DNA of 64,000 nt, from the NCBI GenBank assembly GCA_050184225.1, contig JBFXAN010000011.1, forward strand, positions 1 through 64,000, given 5' to 3'. Shown piece by piece: positions 16,395-25,178 of this stretch. Source of the stretch: JBFXAN01 sp050184225 (GTDB taxonomy: Bacteria > Chloroflexota > Dehalococcoidia > CAUJGQ01). The position numbers and the translations under genes were made by a program. The notes below the pieces were generated by a model. The model was not told where the DNA came from, ran no database searches, and saw only the letters and a list, made by a program, of their open reading frames with translations. Numbering within the stretch: the first letter of the stretch is position 1; each line of letters starts with the position of its first letter.

Positions 16395-17405
16395 ATGCCG
16401 CCGCGTCGCCTCTCCATCAGCCTGCCCTGGAACCCGAGGAATGCGCGGGCGCTGCTCGACCGCGCACGGGTGGCGGATGACACCGGGGTCGAGACGATCT
16501 GGATCAATGAGGGTTTCGGTCATGACGCCTTCAGCGGTCTGACGCTACTCGCCTGGGAGACGATGCATGCACGTCTCGGCACCAGCATCGTCAACGTTTA
16601 CTCACGCACGCCGGGCGCGCTGGCCCAGCACTTCGCCACACTCGATCAACTCTCGAATGGGCGCGTCATCGTCGGACTGGGTACGAGCGGCCCGGGCGTG
16701 GTCGAACGTTTCCACGGGATGCGATTTCAGCCGTCGTTGCAGCGCCTGCGCGATGTTGTCACGCTCATTCGGGCATTCTGGCGGCATGACCGCGTCACGC
16801 ACCACGGTGCATGGTTCGACCTCGATCGAGCGGTCGTCTTGGGTGTGGACCCCGTGCAGGCGGAGCCGCCGATCTTCCTGGCGACGCTGCATCCGCGCAG
16901 TGTGCGTCTGACGGCCGAGGTTGCGGATGGGTGGCTGCCGGCCTGGATCCCGATCGATCGGCTGGCGGATCAGATCGCGCAGTTGCGCACCTGGGCGCGG
17001 GAGGCCGGGCGTGACCCGGCGGCACTGACTGTGCGGGCGCCGGGGAGCGTGACGGTGGTCGACAATCCGGCCCGCGCTGAGGCGGTGCGGGAAGCCCGGC
17101 GGCGACAGCTTGCCTTCTTCGTCGCGCGCAACGGCGACTTCTACTATCGGCAGTTCCTACGCCACGGTCACGCGGTCGAGGCGGCCGCAATCAGGCGAGC
17201 ATGGAACGAGGGCGGGCCGGCCGCGGGCACGGCCGAAGTCGGCGACGCTTTGGCCGAGCGATTCGACTTCGCCGGATCCACGGAGGCGTGCATCGACCGC
17301 ATTGAGGAGCAGGCCGCGGCCGGCGTCGATCTGCATCAGGTCATGGTCGCCTCGGACGAGCCGGCGGTCTGGCGACGGGCGCTGGAACGGCTGATCGGCG
17401 CATAA
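16395..17405 (+). CDS. LLM-class flavin-dependent oxidoreductase
   Basis: A 336-residue luciferase-like (bacterial luciferase/F420-dependent) TIM-barrel oxidoreductase. ISLPWNPRNARALLDRARVA at the start, GTSIVNVYSRTP, LDQLSNGRVIVGLGTSGPGV and the C-terminal ACIDRIEEQAAAGVD are characteristic of the family. The ATG at 16395 has AGAGGA upstream; a TTG six codons earlier is possible. The flavin could be FMN or F420, and the substrate is unknown. The DinB gene follows 65 bases later. Confidence 0.85.
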   Translation: MPPRRLSISLPWNPRNARALLDRARVADDTGVETIWINEGFGHDAFSGLTLLAWETMHARLGTSIVNVYSRTPGALAQHFATLDQLSNGRVIVGLGTSGPGVVERFHGMRFQPSLQRLRDVVTLIRAFWRHDRVTHHGAWFDLDRAVVLGVDPVQAEPPIFLATLHPRSVRLTAEVADGWLPAWIPIDRLADQIAQLRTWAREAGRDPAALTVRAPGSVTVVDNPARAEAVREARRRQLAFFVARNGDFYYRQFLRHGHAVEAAAIRRAWNEGGPAAGTAEVGDALAERFDFAGSTEACIDRIEEQAAAGVDLHQVMVASDEPAVWRRALERLIGA

Positions 17406-17470
17406 GACCCCGCTTGGAAGCAGCGCAGAGGCGTTGGCAAGCGGCGGCTCGGGCGAAAGGAGAAATCAGC

Positions 17471-18004
17471 ATGAATGACACCCTCAGGCTCCAGGACTAT
17501 CTCGCGCGCTCCACCCGCACGCTGTTGACGCAGACCGCACGGGCGATTGCCGACCTCACCATAGAAGAGCTGCATTTCCGTCCATGTGGTCATTGCAATT
17601 CGATCGGATTCGACGCGTGGCACATCGCCCGCACGGCCGACAACTTAATCTTCTTCGCGTTCGAGCGCGAGCAGCCCGTTTGGTTGCAGCAGGGTTTGGA
17701 CCAGGCCTGGAGCCTGCCAAAGGCGGCGCAGGGCACGGGCATGGCGGCGGACGAGGCCTATGCCCTTCGTTTCCCTGAGGCGAAGCTGCTCGCCCAGTAC
17801 GCAACTGATGTCGCCGAGGCCATCGTGCCGCGGATCGAGGCGATGAGCGACGCGTACCTGCTGACGACAACCTCGATCCGTCCGCAGGGCGAACTGGCGC
17901 GCTATCAGATCATCGGCCAGGTCATTGTCAATCACGGCAACAACCACTACGGCCAGATCAATTTGGCCCTCACCGCCCAGGACAAGCCTGGGCTCGGTAT
18001 CTGA
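17471..18004 (+). CDS. DinB-family metalloprotein
   Basis: A 177-residue four-helix-bundle protein. Potential metal-binding histidines are in DAWHIARTADN (near residue 53) and NHGNNHYGQI (near 156-160), the usual DinB/YfiT arrangement. The family includes thiol-dependent S-transferases (bacillithiol, mycothiol) and damage-induced proteins of unknown function. AAAGGAG lies 8 bases before the ATG. It follows the flavin oxidoreductase and may share its transcript. Confidence 0.85.
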   Translation: MNDTLRLQDYLARSTRTLLTQTARAIADLTIEELHFRPCGHCNSIGFDAWHIARTADNLIFFAFEREQPVWLQQGLDQAWSLPKAAQGTGMAADEAYALRFPEAKLLAQYATDVAEAIVPRIEAMSDAYLLTTTSIRPQGELARYQIIGQVIVNHGNNHYGQINLALTAQDKPGLGI

Positions 18005-18087
18005 GGAGCCACCGGGGACGATATTCACTGTCCGCGCGGGATACCCGCTTGAGTTTGACTTGGCGCCTTGATGGTGCGCCCACGTGG

Positions 18088-18759
18088 TTAGAAGACCATC
18101 GGTTTGCGGCTGGCGAACGTGTACAGCTGGGCAGGGCGGTGCGCACCGCCGGTCATCCGGCCGGAGGTCGGCACGACGATGCCCATCGAGAGGACGCGCC
18201 GTCGGAAGTTCCGCTTGTCCAGCGGCTCGCCGAGGATCAATTCGTAGACTCGTTGCAGATCGGTGAGGGTGAACTCATCCGGCATCAGGCTATAGACGAC
18301 GTTGGAGTACTCCAGCTTCGCCCGCAGCCGTCGCAGGGCGTAATCCACGACCGCGTTGTTCTGGAAGGCGAGTGACGGCAGGTTGGCGACCGGAAACCAC
18401 GCCGGCTGCCAGATTTCGCGCGGCTCGAGCCGGGCGCGCTTCGCCTCAACCAGGGCAAAGTAGCTGACGACGAGCGACGATGTGTCGCGCGCGGAGGGTG
18501 CCGCGTCGAACGTATATAACTGCTCCAGAAACACGTCCGAGACACCCGTCTCGCGGGTGAGCACGCGGGCGGCCGCCTCGTCGAGCGTCTCATCCGGCAG
18601 CAGGTAGCCGCCTGGCAACGCCCAGCGGTCGCCGTCCGGGTCGGCGGCGCGGTGAATCAGTAGCACCTGGAGGGTGCCCTCGCGCACGATGAAGATCACC
18701 ACCGCCACCGCGGCGGGCGATGCGAGTGGCGATCGTCGCGCCTGCCGCTGGGCGCTCAT
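18088..18759 (-). CDS. nrtR: NrtR-type Nudix transcriptional regulator of NAD synthesis
   Basis: A 223-residue two-domain protein. The N-terminal Nudix domain has GGYLLPDETLDEAAARVL, but the Nudix box REUxEE reads RVLTRE: two of the expected glutamates are replaced by V and R. This fits a ligand sensor rather than an active hydrolase. The C-terminal winged helix (FTLTDLQRVYELILGEPLDK then NFRRRVLSMG) matches NrtR repressors, which bind ADP-ribose and control nad genes. It starts 10 bases after the miaB stop. The predicted target is the nadABC promoter at 13388-13438. Confidence 0.85.
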   Translation of the reverse strand: MSAQRQARRSPLASPAAVAVVIFIVREGTLQVLLIHRAADPDGDRWALPGGYLLPDETLDEAAARVLTRETGVSDVFLEQLYTFDAAPSARDTSSLVVSYFALVEAKRARLEPREIWQPAWFPVANLPSLAFQNNAVVDYALRRLRAKLEYSNVVYSLMPDEFTLTDLQRVYELILGEPLDKRNFRRRVLSMGIVVPTSGRMTGGAHRPAQLYTFASRKPMVF

Positions 18760-18769
18760 GGTTGATGTC

Positions 18770-20068
18770 CTAGACAAGGATGGGAGTGTCAACCGGTTCG
18801 CCTTGCAGGGACCATGCCGTCGTATGCGTGACGCGTACGTCGACGATCTCGCCGATATGGGCGGCGCCGTCGATGTGCAGCAGCTTCCCGGTGCGGGTAC
18901 GCCCGAACGGTCGCCCGTCCTTCTCGCCGATGCCCTCGACCAGCACCGGCTCGATCCGGCCCAGCAGCGCCGCGTTGATCTCGCCGGCGATCCGCTCCTG
19001 CACCGCCTCGACGGCGTGCAGTCGCTCCCGCTTCACCTGCTCAGGAATCGCGTCCTCCAGGTTGCGGTAGGCATATGTGCCGGGTCGTGGGGAGTATGCC
19101 GCTACATGGACCTTATCGAAGCGGAACTCTTCGAGCAGCGCCAGGCTCGCCTGGAACCGAGCGTCCGACTCTCCCGGGAAGCCGACGATCAGGTCGGTCG
19201 TGATCCCAACCTCCGGCATCGCCCGGCGGACCCGCCCGACGCGGTCACGGAACTCGTCGACCGTGTACCCCCGCCGCATCTCGATGAGTACAGCGTCATC
19301 GCCGGACTGCACCGGCAGGCTGAACCACTCGCAGACCTTCGGTAACTCCGCCACCGCCTCGATGATCCGGTCGGTCATGTCCGGCGGATAGGATGTGAGG
19401 AAACGGATTCGCTCCAGGCCGGGCAGGTCATGGATCGCGCGCATCAGGTCACCGAGGTCGGGCCGGTCGTCGAGGTCATGACCGTAGGCTTCGACCGTCT
19501 GGCCGAGCAACGTCACCTCGCGCACGCCCCGCCGCACGAGCGTTGCCGCCTCGAAGCGGACATCTTCGATCGAGCGGCTGCGCTCGCGGCCGCGGCGCAG
19601 CGGCACGATGCAGTACGTACAGAACTTGTCGCAGCCGTGGATCACCGGGACGAACGCGGTCGGGCCGTGTGCTTCGCCGACTGTCTCCGGCCAGAACTCA
19701 CCGCCGAGGTCGTTCGGGTCGGCGCCCAAGGCGAGGAGGATGTCGTCGAACGCCTGCGGCTGGGCGAAGACATCGACGAACGGGAACCGCTTCTCCAGTT
19801 CTGTCGTGCGCATGCCGACCATGCAGCCCATCATCGCGATCTGGAGGTCACCGTGGCGTTGCTGCTTCAGCTTCTTCAGCCGCCCAAGCTTGCCGATCGT
19901 CCGCTCCTCCGCGCCCTGGCGGACGGCGCAGGTGTTCAGCACGACGACATCGGCATCCTCCGGTCGCGCGACGGCTTCATAGCCGAGCCGGTCCATCCCG
20001 GCGGCGAGCTTGCCGGAATCGGCCAGGTTCATCTGACAGCCGACGGTCCAGATGTGATACTTGGGCAT
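18770..20068 (-). CDS. miaB: tRNA-2-methylthio-N6-dimethylallyladenosine synthase
   Basis: A 432-residue radical SAM methylthiotransferase that modifies A37 of tRNAs reading UNN codons. The order is UPF0004 domain with three cluster cysteines (TVGCQMN, VLNTCAVR, MMGCMVG), radical SAM core with the CxxxCxxC motif in GCDKFCTYC, and C-terminal TRAM domain. The start at 20068 is chosen because the upstream in-frame codons are a repeat (CLELGTWNLE). A tRNA-Ser gene lies just upstream and nrtR just downstream. Confidence 0.93.
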   Translation of the reverse strand: MPKYHIWTVGCQMNLADSGKLAAGMDRLGYEAVARPEDADVVVLNTCAVRQGAEERTIGKLGRLKKLKQQRHGDLQIAMMGCMVGMRTTELEKRFPFVDVFAQPQAFDDILLALGADPNDLGGEFWPETVGEAHGPTAFVPVIHGCDKFCTYCIVPLRRGRERSRSIEDVRFEAATLVRRGVREVTLLGQTVEAYGHDLDDRPDLGDLMRAIHDLPGLERIRFLTSYPPDMTDRIIEAVAELPKVCEWFSLPVQSGDDAVLIEMRRGYTVDEFRDRVGRVRRAMPEVGITTDLIVGFPGESDARFQASLALLEEFRFDKVHVAAYSPRPGTYAYRNLEDAIPEQVKRERLHAVEAVQERIAGEINAALLGRIEPVLVEGIGEKDGRPFGRTRTGKLLHIDGAAHIGEIVDVRVTHTTAWSLQGEPVDTPILV

Positions 20069-20073
20069 GGCAC

Positions 20074-20152
20074 GTTCCAGGTTCCAGGTTCCGAGTTCCA
20101 AACACCGAGCGATGCGCTGCACCGGAGAGCTCGGAACCTGGAACCTGGAACA
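20074..20152. repeat. Inverted repeat of GTTCCAGGTTCC units
   Basis: GTTCCAGGTTCCAGGTTCC at about 20074-20096 is mirrored by GGAACCTGGAACCTGGAAC at about 20133-20152. Each arm is itself a short tandem repeat. It separates the tRNA-Ser gene from miaB and could form a stem downstream of the tRNA. It has no T tract. Confidence 0.75.
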
Positions 20153-20162
20153 ATTCGAGGGG

Positions 20163-20247
20163 CGGAGGGAATGGGATTCGAACCCATGACCCCCGAAGGG
20201 GAACCCGCTTAGCAGGCGGGCGCACTAGGCCACTATGCGATCCCTCC
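20163..20247 (-). tRNA. tRNA-Ser (GCU)
   Basis: The minus strand folds as a class II tRNA: acceptor GGAGGGA with TCCCTCC, anticodon stem CCCGC/GCGGG around loop CTGCTAA (anticodon GCT), a long variable arm with a TTCG tetraloop (CCCCTTCGGGGG) and a T arm ATGGG-TTCGAAT-CCCAT. The 85 bases end at discriminator G. The genomic 3' sequence continues CCC, so CCA must be added after transcription. Confidence 0.95.
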
Positions 20248-20270
20248 AAGCGGCGCGTGGACCAGCTTTC

Positions 20271-20276
20271 ATTATA
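20271..20276 (-). promoter_or_regulatory. -10 box of tRNA-Ser promoter
   Basis: A perfect TATAAT on the minus strand lies 24 bases before the tRNA 5' end, giving a short 5' leader. The -35 position (about 20295-20300, TTGGGG) falls at the edge of a hairpin repeat, so the repeat seems to supply a weak -35 box. Confidence 0.6.
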
Positions 20277-20287
20277 TCATGGCGAAT

Positions 20288-20463
20288 TCCCCTCCCCCAA
20301 CCCCTCCCCCCGCTGACGCGCGGAGAGGGGTGCCTCGCCGGGTCTGGGGTGCCAACACAGGCCATCACACGGTCTGACTATCGCGAGGACGACGCTAGCA
20401 CTGCCGTCAGATCAGGACTCCCCTCTCCGCGCGGCAGCGGGGGGAGGGGCCGGGGGAGGGGGG
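20288..20463. repeat. GC-rich hairpin repeat, family 1 copy C
   Basis: Left arm about 20288-20333 and right arm about 20415-20463 share the core CCCCGCTGACGCGCGGAG seen in the other copies; the right arm has CGGCAGCGG in place of CGTCAGCGG. The loop is about 80 bases. The right arm carries the last codons and the stop of the acyltransferase gene at 20412-21341, so it is partly coding. Confidence 0.85.
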
Positions 20464-21341
20464 GTCACCCCTGCGTCTCCCCAGATCCGTTGCTCCAGCA
20501 CAAACCACTGTGATGGGTCTCGACGCAAGTACGGCTCGAATCGTTGGATCAGCCGCTCGGTATTTGCCCGCCGGTCCTGTTCCGGCCGGCCGGTCCTGAC
20601 CAACTGGAGCGGTGGCTCGACGAACAACTGAAACCGGTCGATGCCGACGCGCCGTGTGACGGCTGGGATGAGCGCCGCACCCGTGTGGCGGGCGAGATCG
20701 ATGGCGCCGGTGGGGATTCGCGCCGTTTCGCCGAAGAAACGGACCAGCTCGCCCGCATGCTGAATGTCGCGGTCGCAGACGATGCACACCGCGCCACCTG
20801 ATTTGAGATGACGCAGCGCTGCCTTCATTCCCTGCCAGCCGACATCGACGAAGGTCTGCCCTTGGCTGCCGCGGAGGGAATGAAAGAGCTCGTTCAGCGG
20901 CGGCGGCTCCAGCGTTTCGGTGAGGGCGAGAAAGTGGTAGCCGCGCGCCGACATCGACTGTGCGACGTACTCCGGGTTGCCGTAGTGGATCGTCGCGATG
21001 ATCACGCCTTTGCCGGACGCGTACGCCTGGACGATGTGCTCGAAGCCGTGGTCACGAACGTTGTGCTCCAGGAAGTGACAGGGTTTCATCAGCGGCGTGC
21101 GGGCAAGGTCCGCATAATAATAGGCGGCGGCACGGAAGCAGCCCCGGACGGCGGCGCTGACCCGGCGGGGCGATGCTACCGGCCCCAGCGCGTGCTGCAC
21201 GTTGTCCGCACATACCGTACGTGCCGGCTCATTGACCAGGTAGGCAATCGTTCCGACCAGCCAGGCGACGGCATAGGTGACCTGGCGCGGCAGGTGCAGC
21301 GCCACGCGGCTGATCAACAGGAGCACGCGAAAGCGTAGCAC
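20412..21341 (-). CDS. LpxL/HtrB-type lysophospholipid acyltransferase
   Basis: A 309-residue membrane-associated acyltransferase with an N-terminal hydrophobic segment (VLLLISRVALHLP). The catalytic Hx4(D/E) motif is HYGNPE (IIATIHYGNPE). The later CDRDIQHAGELVRFFG and IPTGAIDLARHTGA match the substrate-binding blocks of LpxL/PatA enzymes. The GTG at 21341 has GGGAG upstream and lies 13 bases after the previous stop. The tail GVTPPPPAPPPAAARRGES is translated from a hairpin repeat and is not family sequence. With no LPS genes in view, the acceptor may be a glycolipid or phosphatidylinositol mannoside. Confidence 0.85.
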   Translation of the reverse strand: MLRFRVLLLISRVALHLPRQVTYAVAWLVGTIAYLVNEPARTVCADNVQHALGPVASPRRVSAAVRGCFRAAAYYYADLARTPLMKPCHFLEHNVRDHGFEHIVQAYASGKGVIIATIHYGNPEYVAQSMSARGYHFLALTETLEPPPLNELFHSLRGSQGQTFVDVGWQGMKAALRHLKSGGAVCIVCDRDIQHAGELVRFFGETARIPTGAIDLARHTGAALIPAVTRRVGIDRFQLFVEPPLQLVRTGRPEQDRRANTERLIQRFEPYLRRDPSQWFVLEQRIWGDAGVTPPPPAPPPAAARRGES

Positions 21342-21354
21342 CGCGCCGCTCCCA

Positions 21355-22260
21355 CTACCCTTCTGCCGCCAGCGCCGGTTCAGAGCCGGGGTGCCGGCGC
21401 CGCTGGGCGGGCGGCCACATCGGCCGGAACATGAACCACTGGTCCGGATGCGCGCGGATGAAGCGCTCGTGTGACTCCAGAATCCGATGCGTGAGCTGCC
21501 GCACATCGGCCTCCATGTCGCCGGTGCGACATACCCGCACGTCGAGATCAACCAGCGCGAGCGTCACATCTTCGGAATCGCGCGCGCGAACGAGGGCCGC
21601 CGGCAGGACGCGGGCGCCGGTGCGGAGCGCGATCCAGGCCGGGCCGGCCGGCACGGTCGTGGGCCGGCCGAAGAAGCTGACCTCTACGCCTCCCTCTGCC
21701 ATCGGCCGGTCGATGAGAATGCCGAGGATCTCGTTGCGGCGCAGGGCGCGGACGATGCCCATCGCCGCATGCTCCGCCGGAATCACATTCATGCCACGGA
21801 TCTGGCGGGCGGCGACGACCGCCTCGTTGAGCCGGTCATGTTCAAAGGTCTGGGCGATCACGTTGACTTTGTACCCGCGTTCCGCGAGCGCCGGTCCGCC
21901 CATGTCCCAATTGCCGAAGTGCATGAGCACGAAGATCACCCCTCGCCCCTCGCGCATCGACTCGTCGATCGCGTCCCAGCGGTCGAAGCGTACCTTCTCC
22001 CGGATCAACTCCGGCCCGATCTTCGGCGCCCGGACGAAGTCCACCAGATAGCGGCCGTAGTTCCGAAAGGCGCGCTTCGCGGTTGCCACGGCGGTGTCGC
22101 GGTCGCCCACGACCTGCAACATGTTCCCGATCGCGGCCTCGCGATTATCGCGGCGGAACAGCCAGACCACCTCCGCGAGCGCGATCGCGCCCCAGTACGC
22201 CACCCGGAGCGGGACAAACCGGCTGATCTCGGCGAGACGCAGGAGCCAATAGTAGATCAC
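21355..22260 (-). CDS. LpxL/HtrB-type lysophospholipid acyltransferase
   Basis: A 301-residue paralogue of the next gene downstream. It has an N-terminal hydrophobic helix (RVAYWGAIALAEVVWLF) and the complete catalytic motif HFGNWD (FVLMHFGNWDMGGPAL). GILIDRPMAEGGVEVSFFGR and AGPAWIALRTGA supply the remaining family blocks, and the end DQWFMFRPMWP is typical. The GTG start has AAGGAG six bases upstream. The two genes are adjacent and co-directed, suggesting successive acylations of one glycolipid. Confidence 0.87.
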   Translation of the reverse strand: MIYYWLLRLAEISRFVPLRVAYWGAIALAEVVWLFRRDNREAAIGNMLQVVGDRDTAVATAKRAFRNYGRYLVDFVRAPKIGPELIREKVRFDRWDAIDESMREGRGVIFVLMHFGNWDMGGPALAERGYKVNVIAQTFEHDRLNEAVVAARQIRGMNVIPAEHAAMGIVRALRRNEILGILIDRPMAEGGVEVSFFGRPTTVPAGPAWIALRTGARVLPAALVRARDSEDVTLALVDLDVRVCRTGDMEADVRQLTHRILESHERFIRAHPDQWFMFRPMWPPAQRRRHPGSEPALAAEG

Positions 22261-22590
22261 GGTGACTCCTTGATGTTCGATTCAACAGTCACCGTGATCT
22301 CCTGCTTCGAAATCGGACACGCAATCTCCCAGCATCGTTCCGCGATCACGCTACTCCTGTCACAGTCCGCAGGCAGCCGCTGCTGCCCGCTCGACCTGTG
22401 TCTCTCGGACGCGTCCTGAAATCGCACAGTGCAGACCCCTGGGAATCGTCGCAAGTCAGTGTACCGTAGCAGGTCGGGTCGATCACCATCGGTGCGTGAT
22501 CGGACGGTCCAAAGGCGCGTCAACGCCGACCGTGTTCCGAGTCCCTCCTGCCGTGTCTCGTGCCGGCTCGCACCGGCTCCAGGGGCGGCG

Positions 22591-22596
22591 TATACT
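22591..22596 (+). promoter_or_regulatory. Candidate -10 box for the MFS gene
   Basis: TATACT lies 41 bases before the MFS start, but no good -35 box is seen 16-18 bases upstream, so it is tentative. The rest of the divergent gap 22261-22636 holds no supported gene; a minus-strand frame at 22257-22523 lacks family features. Confidence 0.35.
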
Positions 22597-22636
22597 GCCC
22601 GAACCAGCGTTTCAGGCGCTTTGGTAGGGATGGCGC

Positions 22637-23944
22637 ATGTCCGCCCACCAGCAGCAGCAACACCTCGCTCCGGCTCCGTCGGGCACCTTCAGCGCGCTCA
22701 GGCAGCGGCAGTTTGCTCTGCTGTGGTGCAGCGGTGTCGGCCAGTCGATCGGCCTCGGCATGCAGCAGATCACGCTGGGGCACTTCGTCTACGACCGCAC
22801 CGACTCCGAGCTGTGGGTGGGCGCCGTCGCCTTTATGAACTTCGCGCCGTTCTTCCTCTTCTCGCCGGTCGCCGGCGTGATCGGCGACCGCACCGACCGG
22901 CGCAACCTGCTCTTCATCGCCCAGGCGATCAGCGGCCTCGCCGTGCTGACCCTCGCCATCCTGATCACCACCGACCTGGTGGCAATGTGGCAGGTTCTGC
23001 TGATCGCGCTGGCGGCGGCGACCGGCCAGGCGCTGACCGTCCCGACGCGACTCGCCTATGTGAATGATCTGGTCGAGCCACGCTTCTTGATGAACGCCGT
23101 CGCCCTGAACTCGCTCGCCCAGAACGGCATGCGCATCATCGGGCCGGTGCTCGCCGGCGTGCTGATTGCCGTCGCCGGCTCCGGCGGCACGATGTACGCC
23201 AACGCTGCCGGCTATCTGCTCGGTCTGATCCCCCTCGCCATGCTTCAGAGCCGGCCCCGGCCGCCGGCGACGCACACTGCCGTGCTCCGCAATATCGCCG
23301 AGGGCATCCACTTCGCCGCGAAGACGCCGATGGTCTTCTTCGTGATCATGATGGGCAACATCTTCTCCTTGTTCGGCATGCCCTATATCTCGATGCTGCC
23401 GGTCTTTGCCGAGGACGTGCTCGGCAAGGGGGCGGCGGGCCTCGGGCTGCTGAGCAGCGCCTCCGGCGCCGGCGCGGTGGTCGGCGGCATCCTGCTGGCG
23501 CGCTGGGGTGATGTGCGGGACAAGCGGCGGCTGTTCCAGGCCTGCTTCATCCTCTTCTTCGGCGCGCTGTTCCTCTTCTCGCTCTCACCGATCTACGGGT
23601 TGTCGCTCGCGCTGCTGGTGCTGGTCGGCATCGGCAGCATGAGCAACATCAACGTCGGCACGGTGATGCTCCAGATCGGCACGCCGCGCGAATTGCAGAG
23701 CCGGACGATGAGCCTGTGGACCTGGGGGATCAGCCTCTCCTTCCTCGGAGCGCTGCCGATTGGCGCCCTCGCCGAGGTTTACGGCGCGCCGGTGGTGATG
23801 GCGGGCAGCGCGTTGATCGGGCTCCTGTGCGGCGCCCTGCTCATGCTCTGGTACGCCGCCTACACGCGCCGCACCGCTTCCGTGACGTCTGCGCTCCAGG
23901 CCAATCCCGCGCCGGCGACGGCGGAACAGCGACCCTCACCCTAA
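22637..23944 (+). CDS. MFS transporter, EntS-like exporter
   Basis: A 435-residue protein with about 12 predicted membrane helices of the MFS_3 (enterobactin exporter-like) group. It begins with a short cytoplasmic arm, then LRQRQFALLWCSGVGQSIGL. GDRTDRRNLL between helices 2 and 3 is the conserved MFS loop motif, and LARWGDVRDKRRLF is its half-repeat after helix 8. Homologues export siderophores or drugs; the substrate here is unknown. The gene stands alone. Confidence 0.88.
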   Translation: MSAHQQQQHLAPAPSGTFSALRQRQFALLWCSGVGQSIGLGMQQITLGHFVYDRTDSELWVGAVAFMNFAPFFLFSPVAGVIGDRTDRRNLLFIAQAISGLAVLTLAILITTDLVAMWQVLLIALAAATGQALTVPTRLAYVNDLVEPRFLMNAVALNSLAQNGMRIIGPVLAGVLIAVAGSGGTMYANAAGYLLGLIPLAMLQSRPRPPATHTAVLRNIAEGIHFAAKTPMVFFVIMMGNIFSLFGMPYISMLPVFAEDVLGKGAAGLGLLSSASGAGAVVGGILLARWGDVRDKRRLFQACFILFFGALFLFSLSPIYGLSLALLVLVGIGSMSNINVGTVMLQIGTPRELQSRTMSLWTWGISLSFLGALPIGALAEVYGAPVVMAGSALIGLLCGALLMLWYAAYTRRTASVTSALQANPAPATAEQRPSP

Positions 23945-24078
23945 TCGTTTGACGGTCATGGCATTGGCCCGGCAACCGCCGCCCTGGCCAAGCGATACCT
24001 GCCATAAGATCGGAACTCGACGCAACGGCATTCTGTCACACTGAGCATAATCTCAGTCCACCTCGCCGGAGTGCCCCG

Positions 24079-24447
24079 ATGCAGTGGGATGCCTTTATCG
24101 ACGGTCTCAGTCACACCGATCGCGTCCGGTTGCTGCGCGCGCTCGACGAGGCCCGCTTGTACGGCAGCCTGCCGTCCCGTGCGACCGACCGCACCGATGT
24201 CGAGTGGATCGTGAGCTGCATCGATCGTGCCCTCGATGCGCTGGCTGCCGCCCGTATTCTCCTGGGTGCGCCGATCGAGCCGCAGCCGTGGGCGAACGAC
24301 GCCTACCGCGCCTACCGCAGCCACCGGCCGGAAACGGCACTCCGGGTTCATCCCACCCAGTTGGACGCCATCTGCCAGGCGGTCCACGAGAACGCGCTCG
24401 CGGCCGGTGGCGTCCGCGCCGAGATGGCCGCCGGCACTGCCTCCTGA
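24079..24447 (+). CDS. Hypothetical protein, 122 residues
   Basis: A soluble, probably helical protein (WDAFIDGLSHTDRVRLLRAL, IDRALDALAAARILL) with no recognised family. Codon use is like the surrounding genes and GGAG lies 8 bases before the ATG, so it is likely real. The 199 bases after it contain no gene I can support; they include the small palindrome CCTCCGGAGG (24582-24591). Confidence 0.5.
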   Translation: MQWDAFIDGLSHTDRVRLLRALDEARLYGSLPSRATDRTDVEWIVSCIDRALDALAAARILLGAPIEPQPWANDAYRAYRSHRPETALRVHPTQLDAICQAVHENALAAGGVRAEMAAGTAS

Positions 24448-24646
24448 GCATGTCGACGAGCGGTCGTCTGAAGACCTGGTTGGACCGCCGGTTTTTGCTC
24501 GACAACGGCGCGACCATTTGGCCGCCGTTGGACGACGCACCGCCGCCGCCGGGATCCAGTACATTTTGGTAAGTGGATATCCTCCGGAGGCGATCATCGT
24601 GCCCGGCGCACCAGGTCAGGCATGGGCGATCGTTGTTGATTAGCAA

Positions 24647-25096
24647 GTGGCTGCGGCTATGGGAACGATCGAGTTTGAGCTGTCAACGGGCGGGAGCGTT
24701 CGAGAGGAACTGACCCGAGCCTTCACGACGAGCAGCGTGCGCAATGCCTTCAAGCCGGTCGTCATGGGTGCCGACCGGCACGGCACGCTCGTATGGGAAG
24801 CGGCGAAGAACGGCAACGTACAGCGATTCGTGACCCTCAGCGTCACGACAATGCCGACAGAGGCGGTCTTTGAGGCCTGGGCTGTGGCGTCCCGAGGCGA
24901 GTTGTTTGTTCGGCGGGAAGTCGGTACTCATTCGGCTGAAGCTGATCGGCTCTTTCCTTATACGCATCGAAAAGACGGTGTCATCGTTCTAGTCGAGCGT
25001 GCCTTCGAGGTTGCCAGTGACCTGAATGAGAGCGAATTGACAGAGTCTTACTCGCTTGATGAGGGGTTCACGCTCGCCAGCGATGAAACACCCTAA
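24647..25096 (+). CDS. Hypothetical protein, 149 residues
   Basis: No recognised family. The sequence alternates short strands and helices (FVTLSVTTMPTEAVFEAWAV, VIVLVERAFEV) without signal peptide or membrane segment. It uses more A/T-ending codons than neighbouring genes, which may mean it was acquired or that it evolves freely. Start choice is uncertain: GTG 24647 or ATG 24659, neither with a good ribosome binding site. Confidence 0.5.
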   Translation: MAAAMGTIEFELSTGGSVREELTRAFTTSSVRNAFKPVVMGADRHGTLVWEAAKNGNVQRFVTLSVTTMPTEAVFEAWAVASRGELFVRREVGTHSAEADRLFPYTHRKDGVIVLVERAFEVASDLNESELTESYSLDEGFTLASDETP

Positions 25097-25178
25097 CGAA
25101 TGAGGTGTCCCCCGCCTTCACATCGACCGCAACTGGTGTACTGCCATCCTGCGAGCGTATCGTGCCGCTTTGCGAGGT

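Noticed and set aside
22257..22523. 88-codon reverse frame upstream of the acyltransferase pair
   Set aside because: No family features or ribosome binding site; it lies in a probable promoter region.
24582..24591. CCTCCGGAGG palindrome as a ribosome-binding-site switch
   Set aside because: It lies 65 bases before the next start, and no gene begins at a suitable distance.
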